Positions 17,970-25,142 of a stretch of 36,601 nt of DNA are shown here, piece by piece (position 1 is the first letter of the stretch; the number at the start of each line of letters is the position of its first letter). The position numbers were made by a program, and so were the translations under genes. The notes beneath the pieces are model-generated. The model saw nothing but the letters and a program-made list of their open reading frames with translations. It was not told where the DNA came from and made no database searches. Source of the DNA: Pseudomonas fluorescens (lineage in GTDB: Bacteria > Pseudomonadota > Gammaproteobacteria > Pseudomonadales > Pseudomonadaceae); NCBI RefSeq assembly GCF_902497895.1, contig NZ_CABVHQ010000060.1:1-36601 (forward strand), given 5' to 3'.

Positions 17970-19133
17970 TTAGGCTTTTGCGCGGCTTTCCAGCACTTCA
18001 ACAGCAGGCAGCACTTTACCCTCGACGAATTCGAGGAATGCGCCGCCGCCGGTAGAAATGTAGGAGATTTGCTCGGCCACGCCATATTTATCGATGGCGG
18101 CCAGTGTGTCACCACCGCCGGCAATGGAGAACGCCGAGCTTTCGGCGATAGCCTGGGCCAGGACTTTGGTGCCGTTACCGAACTGGTCGAATTCGAATAC
18201 GCCGACCGGACCGTTCCACAGAATGGTCTTGGAGGATTTCAGCAATTCAGCGAAATTCGCCGCGGTTTGCGGACCGATATCGAGGATCATGTCGTCATCG
18301 GCGACGTCCGCGATCAGCTTGACCGTGGCCGCAGCGCTTTCGGCAAACTCCTTGGCAACCACCACGTCGATCGGCAATGGCACGCTGACTTTGGCGGCGA
18401 TGGCGCGGGCGGTGTCCAGCAGGTCTGGTTCGTACAGCGACTTGCCGACCGGGTGACCGGCCGCGGCGAGGAAGGTGTTGGCAATGCCGCCGCCGACGAT
18501 CAGCTGGTTGCAGATCTGGCTCAGGCTATTGAGCACGTCAAGCTTGGTGGAAACCTTGGAGCCGGCAACGATGGCGGCCATTGGCTGAGCCGGTGCGCCG
18601 AGCGCTTTGCCCAATGCGTCCAGCTCGGCAGCCAGTAACGGGCCAGCAGCCGCGACTTTAGCGAACTTGGCCACGCCGTGGGTCGAGCCTTCAGCGCGGT
18701 GAGCGGTGCCGAAGGCATCCATCACGAATACGTCGCACAGGGCAGCGTATTGTTTGGCTAGTTCGTCAGCGTTCTTTTTCTCGCCTTTGTTGAAGCGCAC
18801 GTTTTCGAACAACACGATGTCGCCGGCTTTAACGTCGACGCCGCCCAGATAATCGGAGACCAGCGGCACTTCGCGGCCCAGGGCCTTGCTCAGGTAATCG
18901 GCAACCGGCTTGAGGCTGTTCTCGGCCGAGAACTCGCCTTCGGTCGGACGGCCCAGGTGTGAGCAGACCATCACGGCCGCGCCTTTTTCCAGGGCCAGCT
19001 TGATGGTCGGCAGCGAAGCCAGGATTCGCGCATCGCTGGTGACAACACCGTCCTTGACTGGGACGTTGAGGTCTTCGCGGATCAGTACGCGCTTACCTTG
19101 CAGATCGAGGTCGGTCATCTTCAACACGGTCAT
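17970..19133 (-). CDS. pgk: Phosphoglycerate kinase
   Basis: Predicted 387-residue cytoplasmic enzyme, the same length as E. coli Pgk. It transfers phosphate between 1,3-bisphosphoglycerate and ADP. Visible motifs are RVLIREDLNVPVKDG (family signature), CSHLGRPTEG (substrate-binding) and the nucleotide-binding GGGDTLAAIDKYG near the C-terminus. I chose the ATG at 19133 because AGGAA lies 9 bases upstream and the protein then starts MTVLKMTDLDLQGKR as in other pseudomonads. The frame stays open upstream into epd. The start is only 17 bases after the epd stop, a clear operon arrangement. Confidence 0.95.
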   Translation of the reverse strand: MTVLKMTDLDLQGKRVLIREDLNVPVKDGVVTSDARILASLPTIKLALEKGAAVMVCSHLGRPTEGEFSAENSLKPVADYLSKALGREVPLVSDYLGGVDVKAGDIVLFENVRFNKGEKKNADELAKQYAALCDVFVMDAFGTAHRAEGSTHGVAKFAKVAAAGPLLAAELDALGKALGAPAQPMAAIVAGSKVSTKLDVLNSLSQICNQLIVGGGIANTFLAAAGHPVGKSLYEPDLLDTARAIAAKVSVPLPIDVVVAKEFAESAAATVKLIADVADDDMILDIGPQTAANFAELLKSSKTILWNGPVGVFEFDQFGNGTKVLAQAIAESSAFSIAGGGDTLAAIDKYGVAEQISYISTGGGAFLEFVEGKVLPAVEVLESRAKA

Positions 19134-19150
19134 GGGTCGCATTTCCTGAG

Positions 19151-20215
19151 TTACTGCTTTTGAGAAGCAAATAGTGGAGAAGCGGTGTGCAGATAGTGCT
19201 CTGCAACATCCAGCATTCGGTTGGCAAACCCCCATTCATTGTCGAACCAGGCCAGCAGGTTCACCAGCCGTGGGCCGGAAACGCGGGTCTGACTGGCATC
19301 GACAATCGCCGAGTGAGGGTCATGGTTGAAATCACAACTGGCGTGAGGCAACTCGGTATAGGCCAAAAGCCCTTTGAGCGGGCCGCTGGTGGCAGCCTCG
19401 CGCAAAATTCGGTTGACCTCGGTGGCGTCGGTGTCGCGTGCAGTCTGGATAGTAATATCCAGGCAAGACACGTTAACTGTCGGCACTCGCACTGCTTTGG
19501 CCTGAATTCGCCCGGCAAGTTCCGGCAACAGCCGTTCGATGCCACGCGCCAGACCAGTGGACACCGGAATCACCGACTGAAACGCCGAGCGGGTGCGGCG
19601 CAAGTCTTCGTGATGATAGGCGTCGATCACTGGCTGATCGTTCATCGCCGAGTGAATGGTGGTGATCGACACGTACTCCAGGCCGATGGCCCGATCCAGC
19701 AGGCGCAACAGCGGCACACCGCAATTGGTGGTGCAGGAAGCGTTGGACACCAGCAGCTCGTCACCCGTCAGGCAATCCTGGTTGACGCCATAGACGATGG
19801 TGGCGTCGACATCCGCCTCGCTGGCCATCGGCTGGGAGAACAGCACCCTTGGTGCGCCGGCATCCAGGAAGCGCTGGCCGTCGAGCCGGGTGTGGTAGGC
19901 GCCCGAGCATTCGAGCACCAGATCGACGCCCAGCGCTGCCCAGTCGATGCCTTCAGGAGTGGCGCTGCGCAGGACCTTCACGCAGTCGCCATTAATATGC
20001 AGACAATCGCCGTCGACCTTCACCTCGCCGGGAAAGCGCCCGTGGGTGGAGTCGAAGCGTGTCAGGTATTCGATGCTGGCCATGTCGGCCAGATCATTGA
20101 TTGCAACAATTTCAAACCCGGCCGCCGCACCTCGCTCGAACAAAGCACGCAAGACACAACGACCAATCCGGCCGTAGCCGTTGAGTGCAACTTTGTAGGG
20201 ACGCGGTTGAGGCAT
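19151..20215 (-). CDS. epd: Erythrose-4-phosphate dehydrogenase
   Basis: Predicted 354-residue NAD-dependent dehydrogenase of the GAPDH superfamily. It oxidises erythrose 4-phosphate to 4-phosphoerythronate, the first step of pyridoxal phosphate synthesis. The Rossmann motif LNGYGRIGR (about 11-19) and catalytic C161 in SNASCTTNC are clear. Placement between tkt and pgk and the segment VAINDLADMASIEYLTRFDS support Epd rather than GapA. Erythrose 4-phosphate is also a transketolase product, so the pairing with tkt makes metabolic sense. The ATG at 20215 gives MPQPRPYKVALNG; the open frame upstream lacks a good ribosome-binding site. A glycolytic GAPDH role cannot be fully excluded. Confidence 0.88.
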   Translation of the reverse strand: MPQPRPYKVALNGYGRIGRCVLRALFERGAAAGFEIVAINDLADMASIEYLTRFDSTHGRFPGEVKVDGDCLHINGDCVKVLRSATPEGIDWAALGVDLVLECSGAYHTRLDGQRFLDAGAPRVLFSQPMASEADVDATIVYGVNQDCLTGDELLVSNASCTTNCGVPLLRLLDRAIGLEYVSITTIHSAMNDQPVIDAYHHEDLRRTRSAFQSVIPVSTGLARGIERLLPELAGRIQAKAVRVPTVNVSCLDITIQTARDTDATEVNRILREAATSGPLKGLLAYTELPHASCDFNHDPHSAIVDASQTRVSGPRLVNLLAWFDNEWGFANRMLDVAEHYLHTASPLFASQKQ

Positions 20216-20257
20216 GGGGTTCTCGATAATGTGCGGACAGGTATGACGCACATCCCC

Positions 20258-20340
20258 GTAGGAGCTGCCGCAGGCTGCGATCTTTTGATTTTGCTTTTAA
20301 AAACAAGATCAAAAGATCGCAGCCTATCGGCAGCTCCTAC
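20258..20340. repeat. REPIN-like inverted repeat, class B, inside tkt-epd gap
   Basis: The left arm GTAGGAGCTGCCGCAGGCTG with GATCTTTTGATTTT (20258-20292) faces the right arm (20305-20340) ending CTATCGGCAGCTCCTAC. The loop is about 12 bases. It sits between tkt and epd on the same strand and could affect processing or decay of a joint transcript. Confidence 0.87.
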
Positions 20341-20377
20341 GCGGGAATCGCGGCAGCCAGGGCCACCGCGTCGCGCT

Positions 20378-22375
20378 TTAGTCTTCCAACAGCTCTTCAG
20401 CCTGACCCAGGATGTTTTCCAGGGTGAAGCCGAACTCTTCGAACAAGGCCGGCGCAGGCGCCGACTCGCCGTAGGTGGTCATGCCGATGACGCGACCTTC
20501 CAGGCCCACGTACTTGTACCAGTAGTCGGCGTGAGCGGCTTCGATAGCGATCCGGGCACTGACTTGCAGCGGCAGAACCGCTTGCTTGTAGCCGGCATCC
20601 TGAGCATCGAAAACGCTGGTGCATGGCATGGAAACCACGCGCACCTTGCGGCCTTGTTCGGTCAGTTTGTCGAAGGCTTGAACCGCCAGGCCGACTTCGG
20701 AACCGGTGGCGATCAGGATCAACTCAGGCTCGCCTGCGCAGTCCTTGAGCACGTAACCACCACGGTTGATGCACTCGATCTGCACCGCATCGCGGTTTTG
20801 GTGCTGCAGGTTCTGACGGGAGAAGATCAGTGCCGACGGACCATCGTCACGCTCCAGCGCGAATTTCCAGGCCACCGCCGATTCAACCGCATCGGCTGGG
20901 CGCCAGGTGTCGAGGTTCGGGGTGCAGCGCAGGCTGGACAGTTGCTCGACCGGCTGGTGAGTCGGGCCGTCTTCGCCCAGACCGATGGAGTCGTGGGTGT
21001 AGACGAAAATCACGCGCTTTTTCATCAGTGCCGACATGCGCACTGCGTTGCGAGCGTATTCCATGAACATCAGGAAGGTCGCGCCGTATGGCAGCAGGCC
21101 GCCGTGCAGTGTCACGCCATTCATGATCGCGCTCATGCCGAACTCGCGAACGCCGTAGTACATGTAGTTGCCGCTGGCGTCTTCAGCGTTGACGCCTTTG
21201 CAGCCTTTCCACAGGGTCAGGTTGGAACCGGCCAGGTCAGCGGAGCCGCCCAGCAATTCCGGGAGCAGCGGGCCATAGGCATTCAATGCATTCTGGCTGG
21301 CTTTGCGGCTGGCGATGGATTCGCCTTTGGCAGCCACTTCAGCGATGTAGGCCGCAGCTTTCTCGGAGAAATCTTCCGGCAATTCACCGCTCAGACGACG
21401 GATCAACTCATTGGCCAGCTGAGGGAATTCAGCGGAGTAGGCAGCGAAACGCTGGTCCCACTCGGCTTCGGCAGCACGACCGGCTTCCTTGGCATCCCAC
21501 TCGGCATAGATATTGGCCGGGATTTCGAACGGGCCATGGCTCCACTTCAGTGCAGTGCGGGTCAGAGCGATTTCCGCGTCACCCAGTGGGGCGCCGTGGC
21601 AGTCTTCCTTGCCTTGCTTGTTCGGCGAACCGAAACCGATGGTGGTTTTGCAGCAGATCAGCGTCGGTTGCGCGCTTTTGCGCGCAGTGTCGATCGCGAT
21701 CTTGATTTCTGCCGGGTCATGGCCGTCGACATTACGGATCACTTGCCAGTTGTAGGCTTCGAAACGCTTGGCGGTGTCGTCGGTGAACCAGCCTTCGACT
21801 TCGCCGTCGATGGAGATACCGTTGTCATCGTAGAAAGCGATCAGCTTGCCCAGGCCCAGCGTACCGGCCAGGGAACTGACTTCGTGGGAAATGCCTTCCA
21901 TCATGCAACCGTCACCCAGGAACACATAGGTGTGGTGGTCGACTATATTATGGCCAGGACGGTTGAACTGCGCCGCCAGGACTTTCTCCGCCAGGGCGAA
22001 ACCGACGGCGTTAGCCAGGCCCTGACCCAATGGGCCGGTAGTGGTCTCGACGCCAGGGGTGTAACCGTATTCCGGGTGACCCGGGGTGCGGCTATGCAGT
22101 TGACGGAAGTTTTTCAGGTCATCGATCGACAGGTCGTAGCCGGTCAGGTGCAACAGCGAGTAGATCAACATCGAACCGTGACCGTTGGACAGGACGAACC
22201 GGTCACGATCGGCAAACGATGGATTGCTCGGATTGTGCTTGAGGTAGTCACGCCAAAGTACTTCGGCGATATCCGCCATACCCATTGGGGCACCTGGATG
22301 GCCGCTGTTGGCTTTTTGCACGGCATCCATGCTGAGGGCACGAATGGCGTTGGCACGCTCACGACGGCTGGGCAT
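20378..22375 (-). CDS. tkt: Transketolase
   Basis: Predicted 665-residue thiamine-diphosphate enzyme that moves two-carbon units between sugar phosphates in the pentose phosphate pathway. The N-terminal ANSGHPGAPMGMADIAEVLW, HGSMLIYSLLHLTGY and GPLGQGLANAVGFA are transketolase motifs. The cofactor site is GDGCMMEGISHE followed by FYDDNGISIDG. The pyrimidine domain has EFGMSAIMNG and THDSIGLGEDGPTHQPVEQL. I chose the ATG at 22375 because CAGGAGA lies just upstream and MPSRRERANAIRAL is the usual start. The gene heads the leftward tkt-epd-pgk group and diverges from the SahR-like gene. A GC-rich hairpin lies in its 5' leader. Confidence 0.95.
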   Translation of the reverse strand: MPSRRERANAIRALSMDAVQKANSGHPGAPMGMADIAEVLWRDYLKHNPSNPSFADRDRFVLSNGHGSMLIYSLLHLTGYDLSIDDLKNFRQLHSRTPGHPEYGYTPGVETTTGPLGQGLANAVGFALAEKVLAAQFNRPGHNIVDHHTYVFLGDGCMMEGISHEVSSLAGTLGLGKLIAFYDDNGISIDGEVEGWFTDDTAKRFEAYNWQVIRNVDGHDPAEIKIAIDTARKSAQPTLICCKTTIGFGSPNKQGKEDCHGAPLGDAEIALTRTALKWSHGPFEIPANIYAEWDAKEAGRAAEAEWDQRFAAYSAEFPQLANELIRRLSGELPEDFSEKAAAYIAEVAAKGESIASRKASQNALNAYGPLLPELLGGSADLAGSNLTLWKGCKGVNAEDASGNYMYYGVREFGMSAIMNGVTLHGGLLPYGATFLMFMEYARNAVRMSALMKKRVIFVYTHDSIGLGEDGPTHQPVEQLSSLRCTPNLDTWRPADAVESAVAWKFALERDDGPSALIFSRQNLQHQNRDAVQIECINRGGYVLKDCAGEPELILIATGSEVGLAVQAFDKLTEQGRKVRVVSMPCTSVFDAQDAGYKQAVLPLQVSARIAIEAAHADYWYKYVGLEGRVIGMTTYGESAPAPALFEEFGFTLENILGQAEELLED

Positions 22376-22429
22376 CGCTGATCTCCTGGGGATTAAGTAA
22401 AAACGAAACGGAAAAAAGGCGAGCATTTT

Positions 22430-22451
22430 CCCCCAGCGGACAGCCTGGGGG
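22430..22451 (-). promoter_or_regulatory. Hairpin in the tkt 5' leader region
   Basis: CCCCCAG (22430-22436) and CTGGGGG (22445-22451) form a 7-bp stem with an 8-base loop, about 55 bases before the tkt ATG. No T-run follows on either strand, so it is not an ordinary terminator. It may be a leader structure or an operator. I could not fix the tkt promoter. Confidence 0.4.
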
Positions 22452-22568
22452 CAATCACAGATAGTCACTCAAGCGACTTTTTCCTGTGGATAACCGCCTA
22501 ATCTTTTGGTGAAACCATTCCGCTGTTCGTTTGTAGAGTGAGCCCAGGCTCAAGAAGTGCCATTTATC

Positions 22569-22598
22569 GAGCAATATCAAAACTTTTTGATATTGCTC
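22569..22598. promoter_or_regulatory. Palindromic operator candidate for the SahR-like regulator
   Basis: GAGCAATATCAAAA (22569-22582) and TTTTGATATTGCTC (22585-22598) are exact reverse complements around a CT centre. A 14-2-14 palindrome fits the 12-2-12 shape of ArsR/SmtB-family operators. It lies 38 bases before the start of the ArsR-type gene and overlaps or abuts its likely -35 region, as expected for autorepression. No T-run follows, so it is unlikely to be a terminator. No second copy was seen by eye in the window. Confidence 0.7.
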
Positions 22599-22627
22599 TT
22601 GCGAGGAGTCAGAGCCCTCACTAGACT
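22599..22627 (+). promoter_or_regulatory. Possible promoter of sahR-metK
   Basis: TTGCGA (22599-22604) and TAGACT (22622-22627) are separated by 17 bases and follow the palindrome directly. If real, transcription starts at about 22634, only a few bases before the ATG at 22637. The mRNA would then be nearly leaderless, which agrees with the lack of a ribosome-binding site there. Confidence 0.4.
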
Positions 22628-22636
22628 GCCAGCCCT

Positions 22637-23632
22637 ATGAACCTACGCGTGCCCTCCATTCGCCATGACGACTGTGACGAGCTGGCTGCCCTGTGCAAAG
22701 CCGGCGGCGACCCGTTGCGGCTGAATGTGTTGCGGGCGCTGACCAACGATTCGTTCGGCGTGCTGGAACTGGCGCAGATCTTCGCCATTGGTCAGTCCGG
22801 CATGAGTCACCATTTGAAGGTCCTGGCCCAGGCCGAGCTGGTGGCGAGCCGGCGTGAAGGCAACGCAATTTTCTACCGCCGCGCCCTGCCCCACAGCCAA
22901 TTGCTGGGCGGCAAGTTGCACGCGGCCCTGCTCGATGAAGTGGATAACCTGACCCTGCCGGCCGACGTGCGGTCGCGGATCAGCCAGGTCCACGGCCAAC
23001 GGGCCGCAGCCAGTCAGGACTTCTTCTCCCGGGTCGCGGAAAAATTCCGCGCCCAGCAGGACTTGATCGCCGGCCTGGCGCAGTACCGCGAAAGCGTCGT
23101 GGCGCTGCTCGACAAGCTGAGCTTCAGCGACGGGGCCACGGCCATAGAAGTCGGCCCCGGCGACGGTGGTTTTCTGCCGGAACTGGCGCGTCGTTTCAGC
23201 CAGGTCACGGCGCTGGAAAACAGCCCGGCGATGCTCGAACTGGCGCGTCAGGTGTGTGAGCGTGAAGCGCTGGCGAACGTCAGCCTGCAACTGGCCGATG
23301 CATTGAATGGCGTGAGCCTGCAGGCCGATTGCGTCGTACTGAACATGGTGCTGCACCATTTCGCGGCACCGGCCGATGCGCTCAAGCACATGGCCAAATT
23401 GCTGCAACCAGGCGGTAGCCTGTTAGTGACAGAGTTGTGTAGCCACAATCAAAGTTGGGCCAAGGAGGCCTGCGGTGATCTTTGGTTGGGTTTTGAACAG
23501 GACGATTTGGCCCGTTGGGCCACCGCTGCGGGACTCGTTCCCGGGGAAAGCCTCTATGTAGGCTTACGTAATGGTTTCCAGATCCAGGTCCGCCACTTTC
23601 AGCGACCGGCTGGCGACACTCACCATCGGTAA
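22637..23632 (+). CDS. sahR: SahR-like ArsR-family regulator with methyltransferase-fold sensor domain
   Basis: Predicted 331-residue fusion. Residues about 14-85 form an ArsR-type winged helix with recognition helix GQSGMSHHLKVLAQAELV (52-69). Residues about 145-325 form a class I SAM-dependent methyltransferase fold with motif I AIEVGPGDGGFL (169-180) and a VLNMVLHHF segment. The metal-binding ELCVCDL box of arsenic/zinc sensors is absent, so metal sensing is unlikely. SahR proteins of Proteobacteria have this same architecture, sense SAH and control SAM-cycle genes. Here the gene lies 18 bases before metK on the same strand and behind a 30-bp palindrome, which supports that role. Whether the fold still methylates anything is not known. 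The ATG at 22637 has no visible ribosome-binding site. Confidence 0.82.
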   Translation: MNLRVPSIRHDDCDELAALCKAGGDPLRLNVLRALTNDSFGVLELAQIFAIGQSGMSHHLKVLAQAELVASRREGNAIFYRRALPHSQLLGGKLHAALLDEVDNLTLPADVRSRISQVHGQRAAASQDFFSRVAEKFRAQQDLIAGLAQYRESVVALLDKLSFSDGATAIEVGPGDGGFLPELARRFSQVTALENSPAMLELARQVCEREALANVSLQLADALNGVSLQADCVVLNMVLHHFAAPADALKHMAKLLQPGGSLLVTELCSHNQSWAKEACGDLWLGFEQDDLARWATAAGLVPGESLYVGLRNGFQIQVRHFQRPAGDTHHR

Positions 23633-23650
23633 ATTCAGGAAAACATCGAG

Positions 23651-24841
23651 ATGAGCGAATACTCCCTCTTCACCTCCGAGTCCGTGTCTGAAGGGCATCC
23701 GGACAAAATCGCCGACCAGATTTCTGATGCGGTGCTGGACGCCATCATTGCTGAAGACAAGTTCGCCCGTGTGGCGTGCGAGACTCTGGTGAAAACCGGC
23801 GTAGCGATCATTGCAGGCGAAGTCAGCACTTCGGCCTGGGTTGACCTCGAAGACATCGTCCGTAAAGTCATCATCGACATCGGTTACGACAGCTCAGACG
23901 TCGGCTTCGATGGCGCCACCTGCGCGGTGATGAACATCATCGGCAAGCAGTCGGTAGACATCGCCCAGGGCGTTGACCGCAGCAAGCCAGAAGACCAGGG
24001 CGCCGGCGACCAGGGCCTGATGTTCGGCTACGCCAGCAACGAAACCGATGTGCTGATGCCAGCACCCATCACCTTCTCTCACCAGTTGGTGCATCGCCAG
24101 GCCGAAGCCCGTAAATCCGGCCTGCTGCCGTGGCTGCGTCCGGACGCCAAATCCCAAGTCACTTGCCGTTACGAAAACGGCAAGGTCGTGGGCATCGACG
24201 CCGTCGTTCTGTCGACCCAGCACAACCCGGAAGTGTCTTACAAAGACCTGCGCGAAGGCGTGATGGAGCTGATCGTCAAGCACGTGCTGCCTGCTGAACT
24301 GCTGCACAAGGACACTCAGTTCCACATCAACCCGACCGGCAACTTCATCATCGGCGGCCCGGTGGGCGACTGCGGCCTGACCGGTCGCAAGATCATCGTC
24401 GACACCTACGGCGGCATGGCCCGTCACGGCGGCGGCGCGTTCTCCGGCAAGGATCCATCGAAGGTTGACCGCTCCGCGGCCTACGCCGGTCGTTACGTGG
24501 CCAAGAACATCGTCGCTGCCGGCCTGGCAGAACGTTGCGAGATTCAGATTTCCTACGCCATCGGCGTCGCACAGCCGACTTCGATCTCGTTGAACACCTT
24601 CGGCACCGGCAAGATCAGCGATGACAAGATCGTCAAACTGGTGCGCGAGTGCTTCGATCTGCGTCCATACGCAATCACCACCATGCTCGACCTGCTGCAC
24701 CCGATGTACCAGGAAACCGCAGCCTACGGCCACTTCGGCCGTATCCCGGAAGTGAAGACTGTCGGCGACGACACCTTCACCACGTTCACCTGGGAAAAGA
24801 CTGACCGCGCCGACGCCTTGCGCGCTGCTGCCGGTCTGTAA
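23651..24841 (+). CDS. metK: S-adenosylmethionine synthetase
   Basis: Predicted 396-residue enzyme making SAM from methionine and ATP. The family signatures GAGDQGLMFGYA and GGGAFSGKDPSKVDRSAAY are present, and the N-terminal FTSESVSEGHPDKIADQISD carries the ATP-site His. Length is normal for bacterial MetK. AGGA (23638-23641) precedes the ATG by 9 bases. It follows the SahR-like gene by 18 bases, so it is very likely in one operon under the upstream palindrome. A strong terminator closes the unit. Product SAM feeds methyltransferases whose by-product SAH is handled by AhcY, encoded about 9 kb away in this window. Confidence 0.97.
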   Translation: MSEYSLFTSESVSEGHPDKIADQISDAVLDAIIAEDKFARVACETLVKTGVAIIAGEVSTSAWVDLEDIVRKVIIDIGYDSSDVGFDGATCAVMNIIGKQSVDIAQGVDRSKPEDQGAGDQGLMFGYASNETDVLMPAPITFSHQLVHRQAEARKSGLLPWLRPDAKSQVTCRYENGKVVGIDAVVLSTQHNPEVSYKDLREGVMELIVKHVLPAELLHKDTQFHINPTGNFIIGGPVGDCGLTGRKIIVDTYGGMARHGGGAFSGKDPSKVDRSAAYAGRYVAKNIVAAGLAERCEIQISYAIGVAQPTSISLNTFGTGKISDDKIVKLVRECFDLRPYAITTMLDLLHPMYQETAAYGHFGRIPEVKTVGDDTFTTFTWEKTDRADALRAAAGL

Positions 24842-24860
24842 GCGTTCTTCGGCGGCACCA

Positions 24861-24893
24861 AAGCCCCGCACGGTTCGCCCTGCGGGGCTTTTT
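24861..24893 (+). terminator. Rho-independent terminator of metK
   Basis: AAGCCCCGCA (24861-24870) and TGCGGGGCTT (24881-24890) form a 10-bp stem with a 10-base loop, followed by TTTTT (from 24889). It lies 20 bases after the metK stop. Confidence 0.9.
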
Positions 24894-24927
24894 CATGCCC
24901 CCCCTTATTTGGGAGCGGGCTTGCCCT

Positions 24928-24991
24928 AATGCCAGTCAGTTAAGGAATTTCTGGCCCGCACATTCGCGTATCGCCTTAACTGACTGGCATT
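24928..24991. repeat. Inverted repeat, class E (18-bp perfect arms)
   Basis: AATGCCAGTCAGTTAAGG (24928-24945) faces its exact reverse complement (24974-24991) across 28 bases. Outer GGGCTTGCCC-type segments (24918-24926 and 24993-25003) lie on each side. A single arm with one change recurs at 32253-32270, so this is a dispersed repeat distinct from classes A and B. The remaining 24992-25142 has no clear promoter for ligB. Confidence 0.85.
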
Positions 24992-25142
24992 GGGGCTTGC
25001 CCGCGAATACGACCTGACAGCCGGCAACTATTTCAACCCATTTCGAAATCTACCCGCCGACACACCCGGCAAAATACCTGTCTGATTGCATCGTCGCAGC
25101 TGATATAGCCTTACGCATCCCACCCGAGCAAGGATGCTAACG

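Noticed and set aside
19187..22381. Very long rightward open frame (over 1000 codons) across epd and tkt
   Set aside because: It is fully antisense to two strongly conserved genes. High GC makes stop codons rare on the opposite strand. No ribosome-binding site or known domain supports it.
22569..22598. Palindrome before sahR as a terminator
   Set aside because: The arm is AT-rich, no T-run follows on either strand, and its place before an ArsR-type gene fits an operator better.
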